Origin: an uncultured Colwellia sp.
GTDB taxonomy: Bacteria; Pseudomonadota; Gammaproteobacteria; Enterobacterales; Alteromonadaceae
Reading direction: 5' to 3'
Length of the DNA stretch: 40,298 nucleotides
Assembly: GCA_913057925.1 (NCBI GenBank)
Contig: CAJXPG010000018.1
Coordinates: 1-40,298 of the forward strand
Positions 7,157 to 16,123 of the stretch are shown piece by piece. The notes beneath the pieces are model-generated. The model saw only the letters and a program-made list of their open reading frames with translations, had not been told where the DNA came from and ran no database searches. Within the stretch, counting starts at the first letter, position 1. Each line of letters opens with the position of its first letter. The position numbers were made by a program, and so were the translations under genes.

Positions 7157-8680
7157 TTATACCGCAACAGCAGAAGTTAAGTGGCGTAGCAGTCTGTCCA
7201 TGGCACGGTAAGATAACGCTTCAACAAGATGATTATGCTGAATGCTTTCTTGCTGCTCAATGTCAGCGAGAGTTCGGGCAATTTTTAAAATTTTATGATG
7301 GGCTCTAGTTGATAAACCTAACTTTTCCACCGCCAACTCTAAAAATTCATTATCTTCAAGACTTAAGGCACAATGCTGTTTCAGCGCTTTGCTATCCAGA
7401 TGGGCATTGGCCTTACCTTGTCGTTGCAGTTGAATTGCACGACATGTTTGAACACGTTGCTGTACTTGCTCGCTGGTTTCATTGTCCTGAGTATCACTTG
7501 CCCAAGTACCTCGGGGTAACCGAGCCACTTCAATTTGAATATCGATACGATCAAGAAACGGCCCAGATAAACGATTCAAATAACGCAGTACTTGCTCTGG
7601 TGTACTGCGTTTATCGTTATAAAATCCAGTTGGACTAGGATTCATTGCTGCAATAAGTTGAAATCTCGCAGGGAAACATTGCTTGTGCAAAGCGCGTGAA
7701 ATGGTGACTTCACCTGATTCCATTGGCTCACGTAACACGTCTAAAACTTTTCGCTCAAACTCCGGCAACTCATCCAAAAACAGTACGCCATTATGCGCTA
7801 ACGATATTTCACCGGGCTTAGGCTGGCTGCCACCACCGACGAGTGCTGCAGACGAAGCGGTGTGGTGCGGCGCGCGAAATGGGCGAGTAAACCAAGATTT
7901 ACCGGTAATTTCTTGATGACTAATCGATTGAATGGCGGCAACTTGCAGTGCCTCATCCTCATTCATCGGTGGTAAAATGCCTGCTAAGCGGCTAGCTAAC
8001 ATGGTTTTTCCGGTACCGGGAGGGCCAATAAAAAGTAAATTATGACCACCACTGGCGGCAATTTCTAACGCTCGCTTTGCCATTGGCTGACCAATGACAT
8101 CACTAATATCTAAACTCAGTTCAGGAAACACTTCAACGGAGCGCTGCTCTTCTACTAGCGGTAATTTTTGCTGACCAGAAAAGTGGGGAAACAGCTGTGT
8201 TAGGTGATTAATGCCCAAAATATTTGCTTGCTTGACCCAACTGGCCTGCTCGGTATTTTGTATCGGTAACACCAAAATACGTTCACTTTGGCTGCTCGCC
8301 ACCGCTACAGGGATCTCGCCAACAATCGGTCGTAACTCTCCCGAAAGCGCTAATTCACCGGCAAATTCATAGTGTGATAAATCAACCGGCGGCAACTGTT
8401 CTGACGCGGCAAGAATACCAATGGCGATTGGTAAATCGAATCGCCCGCCTTCTTTGGGTAAGTCGGCAGGTGCTAAGTTGATAGTGATTCGCTTGGCAGG
8501 AAATTCATAACCGCAGTTAATTATTGCACTGCGTACCCTGTCTTTTGCTTCTTTCACTGACGTCTCAGGTAAACCTACGATATGAAACGCGGGCAGTCCG
8601 TTAGCTAGGTGAACTTCAACGGTAACCAAGGGAGATTCAAGCCCAACACGAGCTCGACTGTAAACACATGAAAGTGACAT
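7157..8680 (-). CDS. comM: ComM/YifB-family Mg-chelatase-like AAA+ ATPase (helicase)
   Basis: A 507-residue protein, as in E. coli YifB (506 aa). The N-terminal domain runs to about residue 170 (ARVGLESPLVTVEVHLANGLPAFHIVGLPE, a Lon-protease-like fold). The AAA+ core has Walker A GPPGTGKTML (219-228) and Walker B GVLFLDELPEF (298-308). A C-terminal Mg-chelatase-type lid follows. ComM is a hexameric helicase that promotes branch migration and integration of DNA during natural transformation; YifB is the same family in non-competent species. It lies head-to-head with ilvL-ilvG, the same yifB-ilvL neighbourhood as in E. coli. No Shine-Dalgarno of strength is seen (AAAATTCC upstream in the coding sense). 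Confidence 0.95.
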   Translation of the reverse strand: MSLSCVYSRARVGLESPLVTVEVHLANGLPAFHIVGLPETSVKEAKDRVRSAIINCGYEFPAKRITINLAPADLPKEGGRFDLPIAIGILAASEQLPPVDLSHYEFAGELALSGELRPIVGEIPVAVASSQSERILVLPIQNTEQASWVKQANILGINHLTQLFPHFSGQQKLPLVEEQRSVEVFPELSLDISDVIGQPMAKRALEIAASGGHNLLFIGPPGTGKTMLASRLAGILPPMNEDEALQVAAIQSISHQEITGKSWFTRPFRAPHHTASSAALVGGGSQPKPGEISLAHNGVLFLDELPEFERKVLDVLREPMESGEVTISRALHKQCFPARFQLIAAMNPSPTGFYNDKRSTPEQVLRYLNRLSGPFLDRIDIQIEVARLPRGTWASDTQDNETSEQVQQRVQTCRAIQLQRQGKANAHLDSKALKQHCALSLEDNEFLELAVEKLGLSTRAHHKILKIARTLADIEQQESIQHNHLVEALSYRAMDRLLRHLTSAVAV

Positions 8681-8787
8681 AAAAATTCCATTTTAATGAT
8701 TCCTTTTTTCCAGTGTAGTTCAAATTTTAATGAATAGGTTTATTCCCTTATCTGATTTCGCCAACAAAAAAGCTATAACAAAAAACC

Positions 8788-8817
8788 TTGCACATATGAT
8801 TAGAGCTATGGTACTAA
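8788..8817 (+). promoter_or_regulatory. Candidate sigma-70 promoter of the ilvLGMEDA operon
   Basis: TTGCAC (8788-8793) and TACTAA (8812-8817) are separated by 18 bases. They lie about 75 bases before the ilvL start, which leaves a normal leader length. Matches to consensus are only partial, so this is the best-looking site by eye rather than a firm assignment. Confidence 0.4.
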
Positions 8818-8892
8818 TTTAATAAGGAAGCGAGATTGAACATAAAAAATACAACAATAGTTCTCCGCCCAACAAACAAGCAAAGAGATAAA

Positions 8893-8967
8893 ATGCATAA
8901 AATTAACTCAATTATTATTAACCTTCTCGTCGTGGTGATTATTAAATCATCTCGAGGGTTTTGTTGA
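8893..8967 (+). CDS. ilvL: ilv operon leader peptide (24 aa)
   Basis: A small ORF, ATG 8893 to TGA 8965-8967, of 24 codons. Eleven of them are branched-chain codons: six Ile, two Leu and three Val. Most are clustered as III at residues 7-9 and LLVVVII at 11-17. This matches the composition and place of ilvL, whose translation senses charged tRNA-Ile, tRNA-Val and tRNA-Leu. The last codons and stop fall in the RNA segment (8953-8965) that can pair with the left arm of the downstream terminator, as attenuation requires. AAGAG at 8883-8887 (AAAGAGAT) is a plausible ribosome site. The peptide itself has no other expected function. Confidence 0.9.
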   Translation: MHKINSIIINLLVVVIIKSSRGFC

Positions 8968-9032
8968 GCTAAAGAAAAGCAGTCAAACAAATAACAAACC
9001 CTCGCTTCGAAAGAACCGAGGGTTTTCTTTTT
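8953..9032 (+). terminator. Transcription attenuator of ilvGMEDA
   Basis: Terminator: AAACCCTCG (8996-9004) pairs perfectly with CGAGGGTTT (9017-9025), followed by TCTTTTT (9026-9032). Antiterminator: CGAGGGTTTTGTT (8953-8965, end of ilvL) can pair with AACAAACCCTCG (8993-9004) with one bulge, using the same bases as the left terminator arm. A ribosome stalled on the Ile/Val codons (8911-8943) leaves 8953-8965 free and favours read-through. A ribosome reaching the stop covers it and favours termination. Confidence 0.9.
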
Positions 9033-9090
9033 AGCAAAAAAAGAAAATGCTAAAAAAATTGAATTTAACCCGATAACAATTGGAATTATC

Positions 9091-10755
9091 ATGAGCGAGA
9101 ATAAAGTGCTAACAGGCGGTGGATTATTATTTGAAGTGCTGCAAGAACACGGTGTACAGCATGTCTTTGGTTACCCCGGCGGCGCAATAATGCCAATTTA
9201 CGACGCTTTATATGATAGTGACGTTCAGCATTTTTTATGTCGACATGAACAGGGCGCGGCATTTTCAGCTGTTGGTTATGCACGTGCGGCCGGTAAAGTT
9301 GGGGTATGTTTGGCCACTTCAGGCCCTGGTGCTACTAACTTAATCACTGGTCTTGCTGACGCGTTGGCTGATTCCATTCCTGTTGTCGCGATTACCGGTC
9401 AAGTACCAACGGCAGCAATGGGTAGTGATGCTTTCCAAGAAATCGATATCTTTGGTTTATCTCTTGCTTGTACTAAACACTCTTTCCAAGTAACCGATAT
9501 CAATGACTTAGAAAAAGTATTGCATCAAGCGTTTGAAATTGCTCTTGAAGGTCGCCATGGTCCAGTACTGGTTGATATTCCAAAAGACGTGCAGTTAGCT
9601 GAAGTGACTGAGCGTTTAGATAAGTTATCTCACTTAAAAAACAAGGTTAAATTACCTTTAGCAGATATCAGTAAAGCATTAGATTTATTAACCCATGCTA
9701 AACAGCCAATTTTATATGTTGGCGGTGGTGTTGGTATGGCTAATGCCATTGAAGAAGTTAGAAACTTTGCCGAACAAACCGGTATGCCAAGTGTTTCAAC
9801 ATTGAAAGGTTTGGGCGCTATTAACCCTGATAATGAAAACTATCTTGGTATGCTAGGTATGCACGGCACTAAAACGGCCAACCTTGCTGTACAGAACAGT
9901 GATTTATTAGTGGTAGTTGGTGCCCGATTCGATGACCGTGTAACCGGTAAACTAGATGAATTTGCCCCTAATGCTAGAGTCATCCATTTTGATATTGACA
10001 CCGCTGAGATTAATAAGCGCCGAGCAGCAGATGCTGCCATTTTGGGCGATCTTAAGGGCAACTTACCGCTATTATCGATGGAGTTATCCATTTCAGCTTG
10101 GCAAGAAGAATTGCAGCAAATGCAAAAAGATTTCGGCTGGCGTTATGATCACCCAGGCGAAAACATTTTTGCACCGGCAGTATTAAAAACCGTTAGCGAT
10201 TTAATGCCTGATAATACTTGTGTCACTACCGATGTAGGCCAACATCAAATGTGGGCTGCTCAACATATGAGTTTTGACGATCCAAGTAACTTTTTAACCA
10301 GTGGTGGTATGGGTACCATGGGCTTTGGTTTGCCAGCCGCGATTGGCGCACAAATATCTCGCCCTCATGACACAGTAATTGCGGTTTCAGGTGATGGCTC
10401 AATCATGATGAATGTTCAGGAGCTAGCCACTATTAAGCGCTATCAAGTTCCAGTGAAAATCGTGCTTATCGATAACGCAAAATTAGGTATGGTTCGTCAA
10501 TGGCAAGACCTATTTTTTGACGGTAGATTAAGCGAAACTGATTTAGCCGATAACCCAGACTTTGTTATGTTATCGCAGGCGTTCGATATAAAATCGCAGA
10601 CGATCTCTAAAAAATCGCAAGTGAAAGCTGCCGTTGAAGAGATGTTAGATCATGATGGCCCTTACCTTTTACGCGTACAAATAGACGCCAAAGAAAATGT
10701 TTGGCCTTTAGTTCCGCCAAATACCGCAAACGATAAAATGATGGAGAATGTTTAA
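9091..10755 (+). CDS. ilvG: Acetolactate synthase II-type large catalytic subunit
   Basis: A 554-residue thiamine-diphosphate enzyme. It condenses pyruvate with pyruvate or 2-ketobutyrate to give acetolactate or acetohydroxybutyrate, the first common step of Val/Ile synthesis. E53 in RHEQGAAF is the ThDP-activating glutamate. The FAD-binding-like middle domain includes [17 protein letters not shown]. The C-terminal ThDP/Mg site shows [15 protein letters not shown] with [13 protein letters not shown]. The reading frame is intact, unlike the frameshifted ilvG of E. coli K-12. A GGAAT motif precedes the ATG, about 60 bases after the attenuator. ilvM follows with one base between stop and start, so the subunits are co-expressed. 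Confidence 0.96.
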   Translation: MSENKVLTGGGLLFEVLQEHGVQHVFGYPGGAIMPIYDALYDSDVQHFLCRHEQGAAFSAVGYARAAGKVGVCLATSGPGATNLITGLADALADSIPVVAITGQVPTAAMGSDAFQEIDIFGLSLACTKHSFQVTDINDLEKVLHQAFEIALEGRHGPVLVDIPKDVQLAEVTERLDKLSHLKNKVKLPLADISKALDLLTHAKQPILYVGGGVGMANAIEEVRNFAEQTGMPSVSTLKGLGAINPDNENYLGMLGMHGTKTANLAVQNSDLLVVVGARFDDRVTGKLDEFAPNARVIHFDIDTAEINKRRAADAAILGDLKGNLPLLSMELSISAWQEELQQMQKDFGWRYDHPGENIFAPAVLKTVSDLMPDNTCVTTDVGQHQMWAAQHMSFDDPSNFLTSGGMGTMGFGLPAAIGAQISRPHDTVIAVSGDGSIMMNVQELATIKRYQVPVKIVLIDNAKLGMVRQWQDLFFDGRLSETDLADNPDFVMLSQAFDIKSQTISKKSQVKAAVEEMLDHDGPYLLRVQIDAKENVWPLVPPNTANDKMMENV

Positions 10756-10756
10756 T

Positions 10757-11035
10757 ATGAGTACCGCTAATTTAAATAAGTATCAATTAATCATTATGGC
10801 TGATGATAAACAGGTTGTACTCGAGCGTATTTTACAAGTAACTCGCTATCGTGGCTTCTTAATCAACGGTATGAACGCTGAGGTCAACACTGGTAATAAT
10901 GTCGCGACAATTACCATGACGGTAAGTAGTGAGCGCCCTATTTCTTTATTGATTGATCAAATAAACAAATTGATCGACATCAAGGGTGTCAGAGTAGACA
11001 ATAGTGCTGTAAATAATAAGCAGCAGACTGCTTAA
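10757..11035 (+). CDS. ilvM: Acetolactate synthase II-type small regulatory subunit
   Basis: A 92-residue ACT-domain protein resembling E. coli IlvM (87 aa): VLERILQVTRYRGFLINGMN and LLIDQINKLIDIKGVRVD are the recognisable segments. It supports activity of the IlvG large subunit; IlvM-type subunits are short and usually lack strong valine feedback inhibition. I place the start at the ATG at 10757. The in-frame ATG at 10748 lies inside the ilvG end and almost touches GGAGA (10743-10747), which is better spaced for 10757. The two genes are separated by a single base. Confidence 0.93.
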   Translation: MSTANLNKYQLIIMADDKQVVLERILQVTRYRGFLINGMNAEVNTGNNVATITMTVSSERPISLLIDQINKLIDIKGVRVDNSAVNNKQQTA

Positions 11036-11156
11036 ACAACAAGCAAAATTATTTGCCGAAAACAATAAAATTTAACCTTACGTGTATTAATCTTGTTCGG
11101 AGCTATAGCTCGGGGCATTTTAAACAATGCAAGGTAACAAAAAATTAGGAAAGAAA

Positions 11157-12083
11157 ATGGCTAAAGTACACGCAGAACAAATTTGGTTTAATGGTGAACT
11201 CATGCCGTGGCAAAATGCTACGGTTCACGTAATGAGTCATGCACTTCATTACGGTTCATCTGTTTTTGAAGGCATCCGTGCTTATGAAACACACAAAGGT
11301 ACTTGTATCTTCCGTTTAGAAGAACACATCAAGCGCTTATTCGATTCAGCTAAGATTTATCGAATGAACATCCCATACACGCAAGAAGAAGTGGTTCAAG
11401 CTTGTAAAGATGCAGTTACTCAAAACGGTTTAAAATCAGCTTACCTTCGCCCACTAGCGTTTTTAGGTGATATTGGTATGGGTCTTCGTCCACCTACAGA
11501 TGCCAAAGCTGATCTTATGATTGCTGCATTTAGCTGGGAAGCCTACTTAGGTGCTGATGCTATTGAAAATGGTGTTGAAGTTGGGGTTTCTAGTTGGAAC
11601 CGTTTAGCACCAAATACTATGCCTACTGCAGCAAAAGCCGGTGGTAACTACTTATCATCACAACTAATTTCTTCAGAAGCTGCTCGTCATGGTTATACCG
11701 AAGGTATCGCACTTGATGTAAATAACATGGTAAGTGAAGGCGCTGGTCAAAACTTATTTTTAGTACGTAACAATGTTATTTATACACCACCAGGTACGGC
11801 TTCTATTCTGCAAGGTCTAACGCGTGATGCTGTTTTCTATTTAGCGGATCAATTAGGTTATGAAGTTCGTGAAGAGTCTATTTCTCGTGAAGCGTTATAT
11901 CTTGCCGATGAATTCTTCATGTGTGGTACTGCCACTGAAGTTGTGCCAGTTAAATCAGTAGATGGTTTACCTGTTGGTACTGGTTCTCGGGGCCCAATTA
12001 CTAAAGCATTGCAAGAAGCCTTTTTCGGCATCTTTGATGGTACCACCACAGTACCAGAAAACTGGTTAGACCCAGTAAAATAG
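11157..12083 (+). CDS. ilvE: Branched-chain amino acid aminotransferase
   Basis: A 308-residue class IV PLP aminotransferase, the length of E. coli IlvE (309). It carries out the last step of Val, Leu and Ile synthesis with glutamate as amino donor. Visible hallmarks are HVMSHALHYGSSVFEGIRAYE, SAYLRPLAFLGDIGMG, NTMPTAAKAGGNYLSSQL (containing the PLP-binding Lys) and SEGAGQNLFLV. The chosen ATG at 11157 has AGGA six bases upstream and gives a protein starting MAKVHAEQIWFNGE, aligned with E. coli. An upstream in-frame ATG at 11127 would add ten basic residues without counterpart. The 121-bp gap from ilvM holds no clear terminator. Confidence 0.96.
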   Translation: MAKVHAEQIWFNGELMPWQNATVHVMSHALHYGSSVFEGIRAYETHKGTCIFRLEEHIKRLFDSAKIYRMNIPYTQEEVVQACKDAVTQNGLKSAYLRPLAFLGDIGMGLRPPTDAKADLMIAAFSWEAYLGADAIENGVEVGVSSWNRLAPNTMPTAAKAGGNYLSSQLISSEAARHGYTEGIALDVNNMVSEGAGQNLFLVRNNVIYTPPGTASILQGLTRDAVFYLADQLGYEVREESISREALYLADEFFMCGTATEVVPVKSVDGLPVGTGSRGPITKALQEAFFGIFDGTTTVPENWLDPVK

Positions 12084-12213
12084 GTAGTAACTACTCAACT
12101 CTTTGTCATTTGCTACTGTAACTGCATCGGAAATACTCACTTATACTTATAAGCTCCGTGTTTCCTCTTTGTTACAGTACCAACTGACTTGAAGTTAAGC
12201 AGCCACATCATAA

Positions 12214-12239
12214 GCTCTTAAAAATTAAGAGCCTTATTT
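12214..12239 (+). terminator. Possible terminator or attenuating hairpin between ilvE and ilvD
   Basis: Perfect stem GCTCTTAA (12214-12221) and TTAAGAGC (12225-12232) with a 3-base loop, then C and a T-rich run (TTATTTT). It sits in a 238-bp gap, long for a gene pair inside the ilvGMEDA operon, so ilvDA may be partly uncoupled and served by its own promoter. No other strong signal is seen in this gap. Confidence 0.5.
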
Positions 12240-12321
12240 TAAAAGTTCATTTAGCTACAAAAGTACAAAGTGAGCTTTCAAAATAAGCATTCAAACATCA
12301 ACACCTATCGGAATTAAAATC

Positions 12322-14184
12322 ATGCCTAAATTAAGATCTGCAACTTCTACCCAAGGCCGTAATATGGCTGGTGCTCGTGCTCTTTGGCGCGCTACAGGCA
12401 TGACAGATGGTGACTTTGGTAAGCCAATTGTTGCCGTTGTTAACTCGTTTACCCAATTTGTACCGGGTCACGTGCATTTAAAAGATATGGGACAACTGGT
12501 CGCTGGTGCGATTGAAGAGGCCGGTGGTGTTGCCAAAGAATTCAATACCATTGCCGTTGATGACGGTATTGCTATGGGTCATTCAGGCATGCTGTATAGC
12601 TTACCATCACGTGATTTAATTGCGGATTCGGTTGAGTATATGGTTAATGCACATTGTGCTGATGCAATGGTTTGTATCTCTAACTGTGACAAAATCACCC
12701 CGGGCATGTTAATGGCAGCAATGCGCTTAAACATTCCAGTTATTTTTGTTTCAGGTGGCCCGATGGAAGCCGGAAAAACCAAGCTTTCAGACCAAATTAT
12801 TAAGCTTGATTTAGTTGATGCCATGATTCAAGGTGCGGATCCTACCGTTTCTGACGAGCAAAGTGATCAAGTTGAACGCTCTGCCTGTCCAACCTGTGGC
12901 TCATGTTCAGGCATGTTCACCGCTAACTCGATGAACTGTTTAGCAGAAGCACTTGGTTTAGCTTTACCTGGCAATGGTTCAATGCTTGCTACGCACGCAG
13001 ACCGCGAACAGTTATTCTTAAATGCCGGTAAAGAAATAGTTAAATTAACCAAACGTTATTATCAAGATAATGATGAAAGTGCCTTGCCACGTAATATCGC
13101 TAGCAAAGAAGCGTTACACAATGCCATGTGTTTAGATATTGCCATGGGTGGTTCAACCAATACTATCTTGCATTTACTTGCCACTGCGCAAGAAGCTGAA
13201 ATAGATTACACCATGGAGGACATGGATAAATTATCACGCATCGTGCCGCAACTTTGTAAAGTTGCACCTTCGACACCTGATTATCATATGGAAGATGTGC
13301 ATCGTGCTGGTGGTGTTATCGGTATTTTAGGTGAGTTAGCCCGTGCTAACTTATTAAACACTGATGTGCCGAATGTATTAGGAACAACTCTAGCTGATGT
13401 TATTGCTAAATATGATATTACGATAACAGAAGACGAAGACGTTAAAAAATTCTACCGTGCTGGCCCTGCCGGTATTCGTACTACTAAAGCATTCAGCCAG
13501 GATTGTCGTTGGGATACGTTAGATGACGACCGTGCAAATGGTTGTATTCGTTCAATCGACAACGCCTTCTCAACCGAAGGTGGTTTAGCGGTACTTTCAG
13601 GTAATATCGCTGTAGATGGCTGTGTAGTTAAAACCGCGGGTGTCAGTGATGATAACTTAACCTTTACTGGTCCTGCGCATGTTTTTGAAAGCCAAGATGA
13701 TGCCGTAGCTGGAATTTTAGATGGCAAAGTCGTTGCCGGTGAAGTTGTAGTAATTCGTTATGAAGGCCCTAAAGGCGGTCCAGGTATGCAAGAAATGCTG
13801 TACCCAACGACTTACCTTAAATCTATGGGTTTAGGCAAAGCTTGTGCATTATTAACTGATGGTCGCTTCTCTGGTGGTACTTCAGGTTTATCTATTGGTC
13901 ATGTTTCACCAGAAGCTGGCAGTGGCGGTACTATCGCATTAGTTGAGCAAGGCGATATTATTCATATTGATATTCCAACCCGTGCTATTTCTTTGCAAGT
14001 ATCTGATGAAGTGTTAAATCAACGTCGTGATGCCATGAATGCGAAAGGGAAAGAAGCTTGGCAGCCAGCGGATCGTATTCGTCCAATTAGCTATGCATTG
14101 AAAAACTATGCAATGTTAGCCACCAGTGCCGATAAAGGCGCGGTACGTAACAGAGACTTATTAGACGGCGTAGTCGATAAGTAA
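12322..14184 (+). CDS. ilvD: Dihydroxy-acid dehydratase
   Basis: A 620-residue Fe-S dehydratase; E. coli IlvD has 616 and is near-identical in many stretches. It dehydrates 2,3-dihydroxy-isovalerate and 3-methylvalerate to the 2-keto acids of Val and Ile synthesis. Cluster cysteines are visible in [11 protein letters not shown] (C122) and in [11 protein letters not shown] (C189, C192, C195). [19 protein letters not shown] and the terminal [26 protein letters not shown] segment (here [10 protein letters not shown]) are family signatures. GGA lies about ten bases before the ATG. It follows ilvE after a 238-bp gap and precedes ilvA after a 195-bp gap that holds a REP-like repeat. Confidence 0.97.
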   Translation: MPKLRSATSTQGRNMAGARALWRATGMTDGDFGKPIVAVVNSFTQFVPGHVHLKDMGQLVAGAIEEAGGVAKEFNTIAVDDGIAMGHSGMLYSLPSRDLIADSVEYMVNAHCADAMVCISNCDKITPGMLMAAMRLNIPVIFVSGGPMEAGKTKLSDQIIKLDLVDAMIQGADPTVSDEQSDQVERSACPTCGSCSGMFTANSMNCLAEALGLALPGNGSMLATHADREQLFLNAGKEIVKLTKRYYQDNDESALPRNIASKEALHNAMCLDIAMGGSTNTILHLLATAQEAEIDYTMEDMDKLSRIVPQLCKVAPSTPDYHMEDVHRAGGVIGILGELARANLLNTDVPNVLGTTLADVIAKYDITITEDEDVKKFYRAGPAGIRTTKAFSQDCRWDTLDDDRANGCIRSIDNAFSTEGGLAVLSGNIAVDGCVVKTAGVSDDNLTFTGPAHVFESQDDAVAGILDGKVVAGEVVVIRYEGPKGGPGMQEMLYPTTYLKSMGLGKACALLTDGRFSGGTSGLSIGHVSPEAGSGGTIALVEQGDIIHIDIPTRAISLQVSDEVLNQRRDAMNAKGKEAWQPADRIRPISYALKNYAMLATSADKGAVRNRDLLDGVVDK

Positions 14185-14212
14185 CACTGAAAAAACGACT
14201 AGCTTTTATATT

Positions 14213-14335
14213 GTCATTCCCGAATGCTCTTATCGGACGTAGCATGGATGCTACTTATGAGTGAATGCAGGATGCACATTCTCAGGAATCCAGCTTTTAG
14301 TAAATGGATGCTCGACAAGAAATCTCGAGCATGAC
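14213..14335. repeat. REP/MITE-like palindromic element between ilvD and ilvA
   Basis: The element starts GTCATTCCCGAATG (14213-14226) and ends ATGAC (14331-14335), complementary ends of the kind seen in many gammaproteobacterial interspersed repeats. Internal palindromes are GTAGCAT-GG-ATGCTAC (14239-14254), TGCA-GGA-TGCA near 14265, and GCTCGA (14310-14315) with TCGAGC (14325-14330). GGAATCCAGC at 14285-14294 is the mirror of the usual TTCCCG border. It has no coding capacity and almost fills the intergenic gap. It shares the GCATGGATGC core with 6093-6199. Confidence 0.65.
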
Positions 14336-14379
14336 GATTTCAAGCATAGCAGTAGATTTACACAAAACTAGGCAATATC

Positions 14380-15960
14380 ATGACAGAACCACAAGTATCA
14401 AGCGCTGAAAAAGCAAGCACTCAAGCAACACAATTAGATTACTTAAGACGAATTCTGTTAGCACCAATTTATGATGTTGTCGTTGAAACTGAGTTAACCC
14501 ATTTAACCAAATTATCAACTCGTTTAAATAACCAAATTTATTTGAAACGTGAAGATCAACAACCGGTTCATTCTTTCAAACTTCGTGGTGCTTACAACAA
14601 ACTAAATAGCCTCACTGAAGAGCAATGTATTCATGGAGTAATTGCCGCTTCAGCTGGCAATCATGCGCAAGGTTTAGCGCTTGCCGCAAATAAGCTAGGC
14701 ATCAAAGCGACTATCGTGATGCCAAAAACCACACCAGATATTAAAGTTGATAATGTCAGACGATTTGGTGGCGAAGTACGCCTAGTTGGCAACAGCTTCA
14801 ATGAAGCACAAACTGCTTCAGTGGAATATGCTAAAGCCGAAAACAAAACCCTAATACACCCTTTTGATGATGTTGATATTATTGCTGGCCAAGGAACCGT
14901 TGCTAAAGAGTTATTGCAGCAACTCCCTAATGCTGATGTGGTATTTATCCCTGTTGGTGGTGGTGGTTTGCTCGCTGGTATGGCCGTTTATTTAAAACAG
15001 CTAAGTCCGCGGACCAAAATCATTGGTGTTGAAGCCGAAGACTCAGCCTGTTTAAAAGCCGCATTAGCCGCAGGAAAACCTGTAGATCTTGAGCAAGTGG
15101 GTTTATTCGCCGATGGTGTCGCCGTTAAGCGTATTGGTGAGAATACCTTTGACATAATCAAACATTGCTGTGATGAAGTGATTACAGTCTCAACCGATGA
15201 GATCTGTGCCTCAATTAAAGATATTTTTGAGCAAACTCGTGTTATCGCTGAGCCGGCTGGTGCATTATCACTCGCTGGTTTGCAGAAATATACCGAGACC
15301 AGTAAAGGTGGCGAGTCATTAGCCGCGATACTTTCTGGTGCAAACATGAATTTTCATAGCTTGCGTTATGTTTCTGAGCGCTGTGAGTTAGGCGAGAAAA
15401 AAGAAGCCATTTTAGCAGTGACAATTCCTGAAGAAAAAGGCAGTTTTAAACGTTTTTGCCAAGCAATAGGCAACCGCGCTATTACTGAGTTTAATTATCG
15501 CTATTCAGGTAAACCGAGTGCAGAAATTTTTGTTGGTGTGCGTTTAGGCGGCAGTGTGCAAGAGCGACAGCAATTATTACAAGGCTTAGTAAGTGCTAAC
15601 TATAAAGTGAGAGACTTTACTGATAATGAGTTAGCCAAACTACATGTTCGGTATATGATTGGCGGTAAATGTGCTAATTCCGCAGCTAACAACAATGATG
15701 CAAAGAATGATGAGCGTTTATTTAGTTTTGAATTTCCTGAGCATCCAGGCGCGTTAGAGAAATTCTTAGCGGCGATGGGTGAGCATTGGAATATCACCCT
15801 ATTCCATTACCGAAATCATGGTGCCGCTTTTGGCCAAGTACTCGCTGGTTTTGATTTAGATAAAAATCAACAAAGTGAGTTTTTTCAACATCTTGATGCG
15901 CTGGGTTATCAATGGCAAGAAGAAACCGAAAACCTCGCTTATCAAACCTTTTTGAATTAA
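14380..15960 (+). CDS. ilvA: Threonine ammonia-lyase, biosynthetic (threonine deaminase)
   Basis: A 526-residue PLP enzyme (E. coli IlvA 514) that converts threonine to 2-ketobutyrate, the committed step to isoleucine. The PLP lysine lies in HSFKLRGAYNK at about residues 66-76. The glycine-rich phosphate loop is VGGGGLLAGMA (about 191-201). SAGNHAQGLALAA is also diagnostic. The last 180 residues hold two ACT-like regulatory modules (first starting AILAVTIPEEKGSF, second FSFEFPEHPGALEKFL), as in the isoleucine-inhibited biosynthetic form rather than the short catabolic TdcB. It is the last gene of the ilv operon and is followed by a terminator. Confidence 0.96.
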   Translation: MTEPQVSSAEKASTQATQLDYLRRILLAPIYDVVVETELTHLTKLSTRLNNQIYLKREDQQPVHSFKLRGAYNKLNSLTEEQCIHGVIAASAGNHAQGLALAANKLGIKATIVMPKTTPDIKVDNVRRFGGEVRLVGNSFNEAQTASVEYAKAENKTLIHPFDDVDIIAGQGTVAKELLQQLPNADVVFIPVGGGGLLAGMAVYLKQLSPRTKIIGVEAEDSACLKAALAAGKPVDLEQVGLFADGVAVKRIGENTFDIIKHCCDEVITVSTDEICASIKDIFEQTRVIAEPAGALSLAGLQKYTETSKGGESLAAILSGANMNFHSLRYVSERCELGEKKEAILAVTIPEEKGSFKRFCQAIGNRAITEFNYRYSGKPSAEIFVGVRLGGSVQERQQLLQGLVSANYKVRDFTDNELAKLHVRYMIGGKCANSAANNNDAKNDERLFSFEFPEHPGALEKFLAAMGEHWNITLFHYRNHGAAFGQVLAGFDLDKNQQSEFFQHLDALGYQWQEETENLAYQTFLN

Positions 15961-16004
15961 CTTAATTCATTTTCTTTTTCTCTTAAGCATACGCTGATAA
16001 AACA

Positions 16005-16036
16005 AAAGCCTTGACATATTATGTCAAGGCTTTATT
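16005..16036 (+). terminator. Rho-independent terminator after ilvA
   Basis: Near-perfect hairpin AAAGCCTTGACATA (16005-16018) / TATGTCAAGGCTTT (16020-16033), in practice a 12-bp stem with a 5-base loop, followed by ATTGTTATT. It lies 45 bases after the ilvA stop. Confidence 0.85.
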
Positions 16037-16123
16037 GTTATTAACACTCTTGTTACAAAAAAAATCTCTATAAAAGTAACAATATAAATAACAAAAGCTA
16101 ATCGCAAACAAGAAGGAAATATT

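Noticed and set aside
8814..9092. Minus-strand ORF of 92 codons in the comM-ilvG gap
   Set aside because: It is antisense to the ilvL leader and attenuator, has no family resemblance, and its start abuts the ilvG start. The plus-strand attenuator explains the region better.
14988..15347. Minus-strand ORF of 119 codons within ilvA
   Set aside because: Shadow of the conserved ilvA coding sequence.
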